Shown here one piece after another: positions 24,629-34,348 of a DNA stretch of 64,000 nucleotides. The stretch's first letter is position 1, and each line of letters opens with the position of its first letter. This stretch comes from Lolium rigidum (taxonomy: Eukaryota; Streptophyta; Magnoliopsida; Poales; Poaceae), in contig NC_061508.1 in assembly GCF_022539505.1 (NCBI RefSeq), forward strand, positions 92,917,276-92,981,275, written 5' to 3'. Below the pieces are notes generated by a model that was given only the letters and a program-made list of their open reading frames with translations, was not told the DNA's origin and ran no database searches. A program made the position numbers and the translations under genes.

Positions 24629-24819
24629 CATGTGTCAAATTATATGTCCAGACCATCCAGGGGCTCCGGAAGTTTTGTCCTTAGCCGTTTTGGCGAGACT
24701 GTTTGTGTGGCGCTCGTGGCACCGGCGCCACACTTTGAGGTGTGGCGCCCGTGGCGTCGGCGCCACATAAATAGTCTCGCCAAAACGGCTAAGTCCCAGG
24801 AGAATTATCTTACAGTAGG
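24629..24819. repeat. Internal module of MULE B, inverted relative to copy A
   Basis: Contains CCAGGGGCTCC at its left and CTTACAGTAGG at its right, the inverse order of copy A. The core has TTAGCCGTTTTGGCGAG and its inverse CTCGCCAAAACGG around GTGTGGCGC palindromes. Confidence 0.7.
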
Positions 24820-26291
24820 TTCTAGGCAATTATAAGTGGATGTGTGGCACCGATGGGAGCGGCGTTACACATCCTGCTACGTCAGATCGGCGCACACCTC
24901 AGCGCCGAGGACGCCACGTCGGCTGGGAGAGTGGCGCCGCAAGCACGGACGCCACACAGTGAGGTATGGCACCGACGTGAAGGGCGCCATACAAAAGGGT
25001 TAAATGAATGAAATAGTATAGCCGGAGGGTCTGTCTGTGTTATAGTTGCAGCAAAGAATTATTTTTGTGTAAATCGGCTCAGGGGTTGCCCAGATCCGCT
25101 CAGCCTGTCAGAGAGATTTATCCTGTTGGGTGTGTGCTTGATCTCGCCTTTATTTCCGTTGGGCCGGACGACATCCTCAGAGTCTCTTTTTCTTTTGTGA
25201 TGTTTGGAGGATCTCTTTCTTTACTACTAGGGTGATATTTTTGGAATCCTTAGAGCATCTCCAGCCGCGTCCCCCAAACCGTCCCCCAAAGCGCGCCGGA
25301 TTGAGCGTTTGGGGTACGTGTTTTGTTCGTGCCGCCTTTGGGGGACGTCGCTCCCCAGCCGCGTCCCCCAAACGCCGCCCCAAATGAATTTTGGTGCACG
25401 AAAATAAAGGTTTTCATTCAATTTTGATTATATATTACAAAGTTTGAATGAAAACGGCTAGATTTGATATAAACCTACACTACTGACCGCCCGGCGGTGC
25501 GTTCGACGGCCCCGCCCCGTCGTCGCCTCCCCTACGCCGCAGCTCCTCCTGCGCGCGCCTCCTCTCCTTGCGTTCGGCGTTGGCCCGACGGCTCCGTTCC
25601 CGCCGCGCGTCCTCCTCCGCCCTCCCCTGCTGCGCCGCCTGGAGGGAGAGCTCGATGGCGCGTAGAATCTGCGCCTCTTCGCGGGCACGGGCGTCATCCT
25701 GGAGCTTCTTCTTCGACTCGAAGGACTCGACGAGCGCGCGTTGCTGATCGGTCGTCTCGTCCGGGTGCGGCCCGTCGTCGTTGGACCACTCGAACTCGTC
25801 GTTGTCGTCGTCCTCCACCTCGGTCTCCACCGCCTCGGCCTCCTCCTCCTCCATTGGCGCATCGTCCTCCACATCTATTGGCGCCTCCATCATCGCCGCC
25901 GCCAACACGTCAGCCTCCGCCACCAACTGGTCCGCCCGCCTCCCCCAGATCGCCGCCAGCGCCGCCTCCCGCTGTCGACGCTCCTCCGTCGCCAGCTGCC
26001 GCTGGTGCTCGATCGACTCCCGCCGCCGGCGCTCGATCGACTCCCGCCGATCTCGGTACATCGCATCCCGCTCAGCGAGCTGGCGCTGGCGCTCGTCAGC
26101 CAACCGCTGCTCCATCTCCGCCCGGTACCGGCACCGTCGCGCCTCCTGTCTCGTCGAGGCGTCAGACGCCGCAACGGTGGCGTCCTGCTGCTCCTGCCAC
26201 GCTGCTGCCGCCGCGGCCTCGCCAGCAGCGGGGCCATGGGCGCAGAACGCCACCAGATCCGCCGCTTGCGCCGCCTCCCGCTGCTGGCGGG

Positions 26292-27839
26292 TGATGTCTA
26301 CGGGTGCTTCTATTCTTGTAGACAGTGTTGGGCCTCCAAGAGCAGAGGTTTGTAGAACAGCAGCGAGTTTCCCTTAAGTGGATCACCCAAGGTTTATCGA
26401 ACTCAGGGAGGAAGAGGTCAAAGATATCCCTCTCAAGCAACCCTGCAACCACAAAGCAAGAAGTCTCTTGTGTCCCCAACACACGTAATACACTTGTCAG
26501 ATGTATAGGTGCACTAGTTCGGCGAAGAGATAGTGAAATACAGGTGGTATGAATATATATGAGCAGTAGTAACAGTACCAGAAAATAGCTTGATGCTACA
26601 ACTGGCGTGTGGTTGATGGTGGGAATATTGCAGGCAGTACAGATGCAGTAAAACAGTAAACAAGCAGCGATGATTGCGGTATTCAGGAACAAGGCCTAGG
26701 GATTATACTTTCACTAGTGGACACTCTCAACATTGATCACATAACAAAATAGATAAATGCTATACTCTACACTCTCTTGTTGGATGATGAACACCACTAA
26801 TTGTGTAGGATTACACGAACCCTCAATGCCGGAGTTAACAAGCTCCACAATATTCGATATTCATATTTAAATAACCTTAGAGTGCATGATAGATCAACAC
26901 AACTACACCAAGTACTAACATAGCATGCACATTGTCACCATCACACTATGAAGGAGGCATAGATCACATCAATACTATCATAGCAATAATTAACTTCATA
27001 ATCTACAAGAGATTACAATCATAACCTACGCCAAGTACTACACGATGCACACACTGTCACCATTACACCGTGCAGGAGGAATAGAGTACTTTAATAACAT
27101 CACTAGAGTAGCACATAGATGAATTGTGATACAAAACTCATATGAATCTCAATCATGTAAGGCAGCTCATGAGATCATTGTATTGAAGTACATAGGAGAG
27201 AGATTAACCACATAGCTACCGGTACAGCCCCTTAGCCTCGATGGAGAACTATTCCCTCCTCATGGGAGACAGCAGCGTTGATGAAGATGGCGGTGGAGAT
27301 GGCAGCGGTATCGATGGAGAAGCCTTCCGGGGGCACTTCCCCGTCCCGGCGGCGTGCCGGAACAGAGACTCCTGTCCCCCAGATCTTGGCTTCGCGATGG
27401 CGGCGGCTCTGGAAGGTTTTCCGTATCGTGGCTTTTTCGTATCGATGTTTTAGGTCAGGGACCTTTATATAGGCGAAGAGGCGGAGTCGGAGGGCTGACG
27501 AGGCGGCGACACAATAGGGGGCACGGCCCACCCCCTGGCCGTGCCAGCCTGTCATCTGGGGCCCACAGGGCTCCCCTCTGGCGGCTCTCGGGTGTTCTGG
27601 AAGCTTCGTCCAATTCTAAGACTCTAGGCGTTGATTTCGTCCAATTCCGAGAATATTTCCTTACTAGGATTTCTGAAACCAAAAACAGCAGAAAACAGGA
27701 ACTGGCACTTCGGCATCTCGTTAATAGGTTAGTGCCGGAAAATGCATAAATATGACATAAAGTATGTATAAAACATGTAGGTATCATCAATAAAGTGGCA
27801 TGGAACATAAGAAATTATCGATACGTTGGAGACGTATCA
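26292..27839 (-). repeat. 3' LTR of element 3 (family 2)
   Basis: Begins TGATACGTCTCCAACG on the minus strand and ends GTAGACATCA. A TATA-like CTATATAAAGG lies at 27463-27472 on the minus strand. Confidence 0.93.
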
Positions 27840-27855
27840 GCATCCCCAAGCTTAG
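27840..27855 (-). other. Polypurine tract of element 3
   Basis: CTAAGCTTGGGGATGC on the minus strand, directly before the 3' LTR; identical to that of element 2. Confidence 0.75.
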
Positions 27856-29573
27856 TTCCTACTCGTCCCCGAGTAGGTAAACGATAACAAAGATAATTTC
27901 TGAAGTGACATGCTACCAACATGATCTTAATCATACTATTGTAAAGCATATGAGATGAATGAAGCGATTCAAGACAATGGTAAAGACAATGATTAAACAA
28001 CTGAATCATATAGCAAAGACTTTTCATGAATAGTACTTTCAAGACAAGCATCAATAAGTCTTGCATAAGAGTTAACTCACAAAGCGATAAATTCAGAGTA
28101 AAGGCATTGAAGCAACACATAGGAAGATTTAAGTTTCAGCGGTTGCTTTCAACTTTCAACATGCATATCTCATGGATATTGTCAATGCAAAGTAATATAA
28201 CAAGTGCAATAAGCAAGTATGTAAGAATCAATGCACAGTTGACACAAGTGTTTGCTTCTAAGATGGAAGGAAGTAGGTAAACTGACTCAACATTAAAGTA
28301 AAAGAAAGGCCATTCGCAGAGGGAAGCATTGATTGCTATATTTGTGCTAGAGCTTTCATTTTGAAAACATAGAGAGAGCATAAAAGTAAAGTTTTGAGAG
28401 GTGTTTGTTGTTGTCAACGAATGGTAGTGGGCACTCTAACCCCCTTGCCAGACAAACCTTCAAAGAGCGGCTCCCATGAAACATTTTTATTTTTGGGTGG
28501 CACTCCTTCCAACCTTTACTTTCACAAACCATGGCTAACCGAATCCTCGGGTGCACGCCAACAATCTCATACCATGAAGGAGTGCCTTTTTATTTTAGTT
28601 TTATTTAGATGACACTCCTCCCCACCTTTGCTTTCTCAAGCCATGGCTAACCGAATCCTCGGGTGCCGTCCAACAATCACATACCATGGAGGAGTGTCTA
28701 TTTTTGTAACATTATGAAGGTTAATTAATTTGGGACAAGAATCCCATTGCCAGCTCTTTTTGCAAAATTATTGGATAAGCGGATGAAGTCACTAGTCCAT
28801 TGGTGAAAGTTGCCCAACAAGATTGAAAGATAAACACCACATACTTCCTCATGAGCTATAAAACATTGACACAAATCAGAGGTGATAAATTTTGAATTGT
28901 TTTAAAGGTAGCACTCAAGCAATTTACTTTGGAATGGCAGAAAATACCATGTAGTAGGTAGGTATGGTGGACACAAATGGCATAGTTTTTGGCTCAAGGA
29001 TTTGGATGCACGAGAAGTATTCCCTCTCAATACAAGGCTTAGGCTAGCAAGGTTGTTTGAAACAAACACAAGTATGAACTAGTACAGCAAAACTCACATA
29101 AAAGACATATTGCAAGCATTATAAGACTATACATTGTCTTCCTTGTTGTTCAAACACTTTACTAGAAAATATCTAGACCTTAGAGAGACCAATCATGCAA
29201 ACCAAATTTTAACCAGCTCTATGTAGTTCTTCATTAATAGGTGCAAGGTATATGATGCAAGAGCTTAAACATGAGCACAACAATTGCCAAGTATCACATT
29301 ATTCAAGACATCATACCAATTACTACATGTAGCATTTCCCGTTTTCAACCATACAACAGTTAACGAAGCAGTTTCAACCTTCGCCATGAACATTAAAAGC
29401 TAAGAACACATGTGTTCATACGAACCAGCGGAGCGAGTCTCTCTCCCACACAAGCATTTATTCAAACAAAACAAAAATGAAAACAAACAGACGCTCCAAG
29501 TAAAGTACATAAGATGTGACGGAATAAAAATATAGTTTCATTAGAGGAACCTGATAATGTTGTCGATGAAGAA

Positions 29574-29594
29574 GGGGATGCCTTGGGCATCCCC
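29574..29594 (-). other. Stem-loop repeating the polypurine motif, element 3
   Basis: Arms GGGGATGCC and GGCATCCCC with a CAA loop, as in elements 2 and 5. A second copy of the AAGCTTGGGGATGCC motif lies about 45 bases upstream in the element's sense (29644-29658). Confidence 0.7.
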
Positions 29595-30293
29595 AAGCTT
29601 AGATGCTTGAGTCTTCTTGAAATATGCAGGGGTGAACCACCGGGGCATCCCCAAGCTTAGAGCTTTCACTCTCCTTGATCATAGTATATCATCCTCCTCT
29701 CTTGACCCTTGAAAACTTCCTCCATACCAAACTCGAAACAAACTCATTAGAGGGTTAGTGCATAATCAAAAACTCACATGTTCAGAGGTGACACAATCAT
29801 TCTTAACACTTCTGGACATTGCTCAAAGCTACTGGAAGTCAATGGAACAAAGAAATCCATCCCACATAGCAAAAGAGGCAATGCGAAATAAAAGGCAGAA
29901 TCTGTCAAAACGAACAGTCCGTAAAGACGAATTTTATTGAGGCACCAGACTTGCTCAAATGAAAATTCTCAAATTGAATGAAAGTTGCGTACATATCTGA
30001 GGATCACTCACGTAAATTGGCAGAATTTTCTGAGTTACCTACAGAGAATTAGGCCCATATTCGTGACAGCAAGAAATCTGTTTCTGCGCAGTAATCCAAA
30101 TCTAGTATGAACCTTACTATCAAAGACTTTACTTGGCACAACAATGCAACAAAACTAAGATAAGGAGAGGTTGATACAGTATTAACAACTTCCAAGACAC
30201 AAATATAAAACAAAATTGCTGTAGTAAAATAAACACATGGGTTATCTCCCAAGAAGTTCTTTCTTTATAGCCATTAAGATGGGCTTAGCAGTT

Positions 30294-31025
30294 TTAATGA
30301 TGCACTCGCAAGAAGTAGTATTTGAAGCAAAAGAGAGCATCAAGAAGCAAATTCAGAACACATTTAAGTCTAACATGCTTCCTATGAAAAGGAATCTTGT
30401 AAATAAACAAGTTATGTAGGCATAATGCAATAAGCATAGGAAAACTAGACAAGCTCAACTTCAAAATTTTAAGCATATAGAGAGGTGTTTTAGTAACATG
30501 AAAATTTCTACAACCATATTTTCCTCTCTCATAATAATATCCAGTAGCATCATGAGCAAACTCAACAATATAATTATCACATAAAGCATTCTTATCATGA
30601 GTCTCATGCATAAAATTATTACTACTCCCAACATAAGCATAGTCATTCTTATTAATTGTAGTGGGAGCAAATTCAACAAAGTAGCTATCATTATTATTCT
30701 CATCATCAAATATAGGAGGCATACTGTAATCATAATCAAATTCATCCTCCATAACAGGCGGCACCAAAAGACCACTATCATTATAATCATCATAAATAGG
30801 AGGCAAAATATCATCAAAGAAAAATTTCTCCTCAATGCTTGGGGGACTAAAAATATCATGCTCATCAAAACCAGCTTCCCCAAGCTTAGAATTTTCCATA
30901 TCATTAGCAACAATGGTATTCAAAGTGTTCATACTAATATGTTCCATGGGTTTTTTAATTTTCGCATCAAACCATCCATGTCTTAACTCAGGAAAAAGAA
31001 TAAAAAGCTCCATGTTGCTTTCCAT
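30294..31025 (-). CDS. Intact orphan protein of element 3, acidic with a C-terminal membrane segment
   Basis: An uninterrupted 243-residue frame from ATG at 31025, about 140 bases after the PBS, in the place where gag normally starts. The first ~140 residues are acidic and rich in Asp, Tyr and Asn, with repeated short motifs: FDEHDIFSPPSIEE, DDILPPIYDDYND, DYDYSMPPIFDDENN and SYFVEFAPTT. A second part has NALCDNYIVEFAHDATGYYY. The C-terminal ~55 residues are hydrophobic then basic (LKLSLSSFPMLIALCLHNLF), a plausible membrane segment followed by RKHVRLKC. I recall related frames in other Triticeae and oat retrotransposons but know no function. It has no gag, protease or zinc-knuckle signature. 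Confidence 0.6.
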   Translation of the reverse strand: MESNMELFILFPELRHGWFDAKIKKPMEHISMNTLNTIVANDMENSKLGEAGFDEHDIFSPPSIEEKFFFDDILPPIYDDYNDSGLLVPPVMEDEFDYDYSMPPIFDDENNNDSYFVEFAPTTINKNDYAYVGSSNNFMHETHDKNALCDNYIVEFAHDATGYYYERGKYGCRNFHVTKTPLYMLKILKLSLSSFPMLIALCLHNLFIYKIPFHRKHVRLKCVLNLLLDALFCFKYYFLRVHH

Positions 31026-31162
31026 TATGCCTTACTAGTGTAAAACAAGAAACAAAAAGATGCAATTGCAGGATCTAAAGGAAATAGCTTCGAGCACTTA
31101 CCACGGCGCCGGAGAATAGCTTAGTAGCCGAGATCCGGAGTGTGAGTACCTTTTACCTTTCC

Positions 31163-31180
31163 TCCCCGGCAACGACGCCA
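31163..31180 (-). other. Primer-binding site of element 3, tRNA-Asp with one mismatch
   Basis: TCCCCGGCAACGACGCCA differs at one base from the tRNA-Asp 3' end. It is 10 bases from the 5' LTR. Confidence 0.85.
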
Positions 31181-31190
31181 GAAAAGTGCT

Positions 31191-32738
31191 TGATGTCTAC
31201 GGGTGCTTCTATTCTTGTCGACAGTGTTGGGCCTCCAAGAGCAGAGGTTTGTAGAACAGCAGCAAGTTTCCCTTAAGTGGATCACCCAAGGTTTATCGAA
31301 CTCAGGGAGGAAGAGGTCAAAGATATCCCTCTCAAGCAACCCCGCAACCACAAAGCAAGAAGTCTCTTGTGTCCCCAACACACCTAATACACTTGTCAGA
31401 TGTATAGGTGCACTAGTTCGGCGAAGAGATAGTGAAATACAGGTGGTATGAATATATATGAGCAGTAGTAACGGTACCAGAAAATAGCTTGATGCTACAA
31501 CTGGCGTGTGGTTGATGGTGGGAATATTGCAGGCAGTACAGATGCAGTAAAACAGTAAACAAACAGCGATGATTGCAGTATTTAGGAACAAGGCCTAGGG
31601 ATTATACTTTCACTAGTGGAAACTCTCAAAATTGATCACATAACAAAATAGATAAATGCTATACTCTACACTCTCTTGTTGGATGATGAACACCACTAAT
31701 TGTGTAGGATTACACGAACCCTCAATGCCGGAGTTAACAAGCTCCACAATATTCGATATTCATATTTAAATAACCTTAGAGTGCATGATAGATCAACACA
31801 ACTACACCAAGTACTAACATAGCATGCACACTGTCACCATCACACTATGAAGGAGGCATAGATCACATCAATACTATCATAGCAATAATTAACTTCATAA
31901 TCTACAAGAGATTACAATCATAACCTACACCAAGTACTACACGATGCACACACTTGTCACCATTACACCGTGCGGGAGGAATAGAGTACTTTAATAACAT
32001 CACTAGAGTAGCACATAGATGAATTGTGATACAAAACTCATATGAATCTCAATCATGTAAGGCAGCTCATGAGATCATTGTATTGAAGTACATAGGAGAG
32101 AGATTAACCACATAGCTACCGGTACAGCCCCTTAGCCTCGATGGAGAACTACTCCCTCCTCATGGGAGACAACAGCGTTGATGAAGATGGCGGTGGAGAT
32201 GGCAGCGGTGTCGCTGGAGAAGCCTTCGGGGGCACTTCCCCGTCCGGCCGCGTGCCGGAACGGAGACTCCTGTCCCCCGGATCTTGGCTTCGCGATGGCG
32301 GCGGCTCTGGAAGGTTTTCCGTATCGTGGCTTTTTCGTATCGATGTTTTAGGTCAGGGACCTTTATATAGGCGAAGAGGCGGAGTCGGAGGGCTGACGAG
32401 GCGGCGACACAATAGGGGGGCGCGGCCCACCCCCTGGCCGCGCCGGCCTGTCATCTGGGGCCCACAGGGCTCCCCTCTGGCGGCTCTCGGGTGTTCTGGG
32501 AGCTTCGTCCAATTCTAAGACTCTGGGCGTTGATTTCGTCCAATTCCGAGAATATTTCCTTACTAGGATTTCTGAAACCAAAAACAACAGAAAACAGGAA
32601 CTGGCACTTCGGCATCTCGTTAATAGGTTAGTGCCGGAAAATGCATAAATATGACATAAAGTATGTATAAAACATGTAGGTATCATCAATAAAGTGGCGT
32701 GGAACATAAGAAATTATCGATACGTTGGAGACGTATCA
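31191..32738 (-). repeat. 5' LTR of element 3 (family 2)
   Basis: Same length as the 3' LTR at 26292-27839. It is followed by the PBS in the sense of the element. Confidence 0.93.
32361..32370 (-). promoter_or_regulatory. TATA box in the 5' LTR of element 3
   Basis: CTATATAAAG on the minus strand within the GC-rich leader part of the LTR, a good candidate for the transcription start region. The homologous site in the LTR at 59309-60791 is decayed to CCTATAAGG. Confidence 0.5.
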
Positions 32739-32857
32739 GCGGGCCTGCTGCTGCATTGCCTCCCGCCGCTGCTGACGGTGTGCACGCCATCGCTCTTCCC
32801 GGGCCGCTGCTGAGGGGTCGGTGTCGACCTGCGTTTCCGGGACTGCAAGTGGAGGAG

Positions 32858-32890
32858 TGTTGGAGATATGCCCAAGAGGCAATAATAAAA
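32858..32890 (+). mobile_element. Start of an Angela-like Copia LTR, rest lost in gap
   Basis: TGTTGGAGATATGCCC followed by AAGAGGCAATAATAAAA is the well-known start of grass Angela-type LTRs. It interrupts the coding frame of the PIF-like element and runs into the N gap. Confidence 0.8.
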
Positions 32891-32990
32891 NNNNNNNNNN
32901 NNNNNNNNNNNNNNNNNNNNNNNNNNNNNNNNNNNNNNNNNNNNNNNNNNNNNNNNNNNNNNNNNNNNNNNNNNNNNNNNNNNNNNNNNN
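32891..32990. other. Assembly gap, 100 N
   Basis: Exactly 100 N inside an Angela-like LTR. The body of that element and the join to the next DNA transposon are missing. Confidence 0.98.
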
Positions 32991-34234
32991 AGCATCTCCA
33001 ACAGGCGCTGCAAATTCTCGCGCGCTATACCGACGATTGGGCGCGCTGTATACCGTTCGCGCGCAGTATAGCGAATTTGCCCCCGGCAGAGGCTGCATTT
33101 TGCAGCGCGCGTTGGTGTGCGGAAAACGCACCTCCGCCGCAGGCGCTATTTTGCAGCGCGCGCGACCGTTTTTTTTTTAAAATTCATCAAACAAACTATG
33201 AAATTTGAACGAAATACGAATATATTAAAGTGCGACGATACAAATGCGACATAGAAAATACTAGTACTACTCGTCCGACTACTCGTCGGACTCCCGGCCG
33301 TAGTCGGAGCTGCTCGCAGTCGTCTCCGACACCGGCGTGGACGTCGACGTCCAGTGGAAGTCGGAGGAGGAGGACGAGAGGACGACGGTCGACGGCCCTG
33401 CGCCTTTCTTCTTTTCCTCCTTCCTCTTCGCCGCCGCCTCGGCCCTCGCCTTCTTCCTCGCCGCGGACTCGGCGCGGCGCTTCTCGCGGCTCGCCTTCTT
33501 CGCCGCTTTCATCGCCGCCTTCTCCTCCTCCTTCTGCGCGTAGAAGGCCTCCGTGGCGGCGACGTCCTCCGGGAAGCGCCGCGCCCACTCGACGCGCATC
33601 GCCTCGTCGCGCTCGGCGATGAGGAGGCGCTGCTCCAGCTCCCGATGGCGGCGCTGCTCTTCGCGCGTGACTATCGGCGACGGCGGCGCCAGCATCTCCG
33701 CCTGCTCGCGCGTCCAGACGTCGTCGAAGTTCATCTGGCGGCGGGGGCGGCCGAGGCGCCACGCGACGGCGTCGTAGGCTCGCGCCGCCTCATGCGCGGT
33801 GTCGAAGGTGCCGAGCCGGATCCGCTCCTCGCCGGAGCGAATCTCGGCGTCGAAGCGGCCGCTCGGCGCGCGCGCGGACGCCGCGGTAGCCGGAGGCGGA
33901 GCGGCGCCGCGGAGGCATGTCGCCGGAGGCGGAGGCGGAGGCGGACAGGCGGCGGAGGTAGAGCGGTGGCGCGTGGCGCGGAGACAGAGAGCGGTGGGGA
34001 AAGAGGCGGAGAGACACGCGGAAGCGCAGTTGGCGCGTGTCGTCTATATAGCGCGCGCGCGCAGCGCACGCGGCAAATTTCCCGCGTGGGATGGCGCAAA
34101 CGCGCGGGCGCGGCAAAATCTACCGCGCGCGCCTTTTTCCCGCGTCTGCTGGAGCTTCGCGCGAGCGCTCGCGCGCGCCAAACTGGCAGGTATTTTGCCG
34201 CGCGCGCGTTTTACAGCGCCTGTTGGAGATGCTC
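32991..34234 (-). mobile_element. PIF/Harbinger-like element carrying an AP2/ERF-type gene
   Basis: The left end AGCATCTCCAACAGGCGCTG is inverted at the right end (CAGCGCCTGTTGGAGATGCT), which is followed by C and then TAA (34235-34237). The left flank is in the gap. The ends contain repeated GCGCGC strings. Inside is one minus-strand gene and no transposase. Confidence 0.75.
33279..33918 (-). pseudogene. AP2/ERF-domain protein with a C-terminal charged tail, frameshifted
   Basis: Starts MPPRRRSASGYRGVRAR at 33918. The frame then breaks in a CG run (about 33865-33877). In the next frame it continues as PSGRFDAEIRSGEERIRLGT, FDTAHEAARAYDAVAWRLG and RPRRQMNF. These are the ordered parts of an AP2/ERF DNA-binding domain: YRGVR, the EIR strand, WRLG and the AARAYD helix. 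After the domain comes a long Arg/Glu/Lys/Ala helix, with EEQRRHRELEQRLLIAERDE and KKASREKRRAESAARKKARA. It ends in a Ser-rich acidic tail DYGRESDE. The frame shift leaves no complete domain in one frame. Similar AP2 genes inside grass transposons are known to me from wheat-type genomes. Confidence 0.75.
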
Positions 34235-34279
34235 TAAGTTTACTGTGTAAACGACGGGCCAGAAAGCTGAATAGTACTA

Positions 34280-34329
34280 CTCCCTCCGTCTGAGGTTTGT
34301 GATGTATCTATATTTGTAGACAGAGGTAG
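34280..34329 (+). mobile_element. Stowaway-type MITE, about 50 bp
   Basis: CTCCCTCCGTC at the left is the common Stowaway terminus and GACAGAGGTAG at the right is its imperfect inverse. TA flanks both sides (34278-34279, 34330-34331). Confidence 0.65.
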
Positions 34330-34348
34330 TACTACAAAGTACTAAGTG

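Larger units (their letters stand above)
16153..25078 (+). mobile_element. MULE copy B (Mutator-like), split by element 2
   Basis: An exact 9-bp duplication TCAGGGGTT flanks it (16144-16152 and 25079-25087). Ends are inverted, with TTTACACAAAAATAA at left and TTATTTTTGTGTAAA at right. Subterminal palindromes of GTGTGGCGCC/GGCGCCACAC type fill both ends. Without the retrotransposon and its 5-bp duplication the element is about 2.1 kb. It carries a two-exon gene (23808-24309) and no MURA transposase. Confidence 0.88.
26292..32738 (-). mobile_element. Non-autonomous Athila-type LTR element 3, complete
   Basis: Two LTRs of equal length (1548 bp) flank a 3.35-kb inner region. The exact target duplication GCGGG is at 26287-26291 and 32739-32743. 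PBS and polypurine tract are present. The inner region has no gag, protease or pol but holds one intact orphan frame (30294-31025). The LTRs differ by roughly 25-30 positions by eye, so the insertion is fairly young. Confidence 0.94.
25253..32857 (-). mobile_element. PIF/Harbinger-like element carrying a long charged-protein frame, split by element 3
   Basis: The left end reads GAGCATCTCCAGCCGCGTCC directly after TTA (25250-25252), matching the PIF-type TTA target site. The right end is not seen, because an Angela-like LTR begins at 32858 and then an N gap follows. The minus-strand frame crosses the retrotransposon insertion point in phase. Confidence 0.55.
25480..32857 (-). pseudogene. Charged coiled-coil protein, interrupted in frame by element 3
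   Basis: The C-terminal part is at 25480-26291 and the upstream part at 32744-32857. Removing the retrotransposon and one GCGGG copy joins them without a frame change. The upstream start is cut by the Angela-like LTR. The product is rich in Arg, Glu, Ala and Gln and strongly helical, with repeats such as RRESIERRRRESIEHQRQ. An acidic block follows, then EWSNDDGPHPDETTDQQRAL, VESFESKKKLQDDARA, and a C-terminus ending in GPSNAPPGGQ. A related acidic motif occurs in the gene at 34566-35048. The function is unknown to me. Confidence 0.55.

Noticed and set aside
25497..26377. Long plus-strand frames rich in Pro, Arg and Ser opposite the charged-protein gene
   Set aside because: GC-rich antisense shadows. 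The minus frame has the coherent motif order and crosses the insertion in phase.
32699..33208. Open frames across the gap at 32891-32990
   Set aside because: Same artefact; one side is an Angela-like LTR and the other a transposon end.
33354..34293. 298-codon plus-strand frame opposite the AP2 gene
   Set aside because: A compositional shadow of a GC-rich gene. The AP2 domain is readable only on the minus strand.
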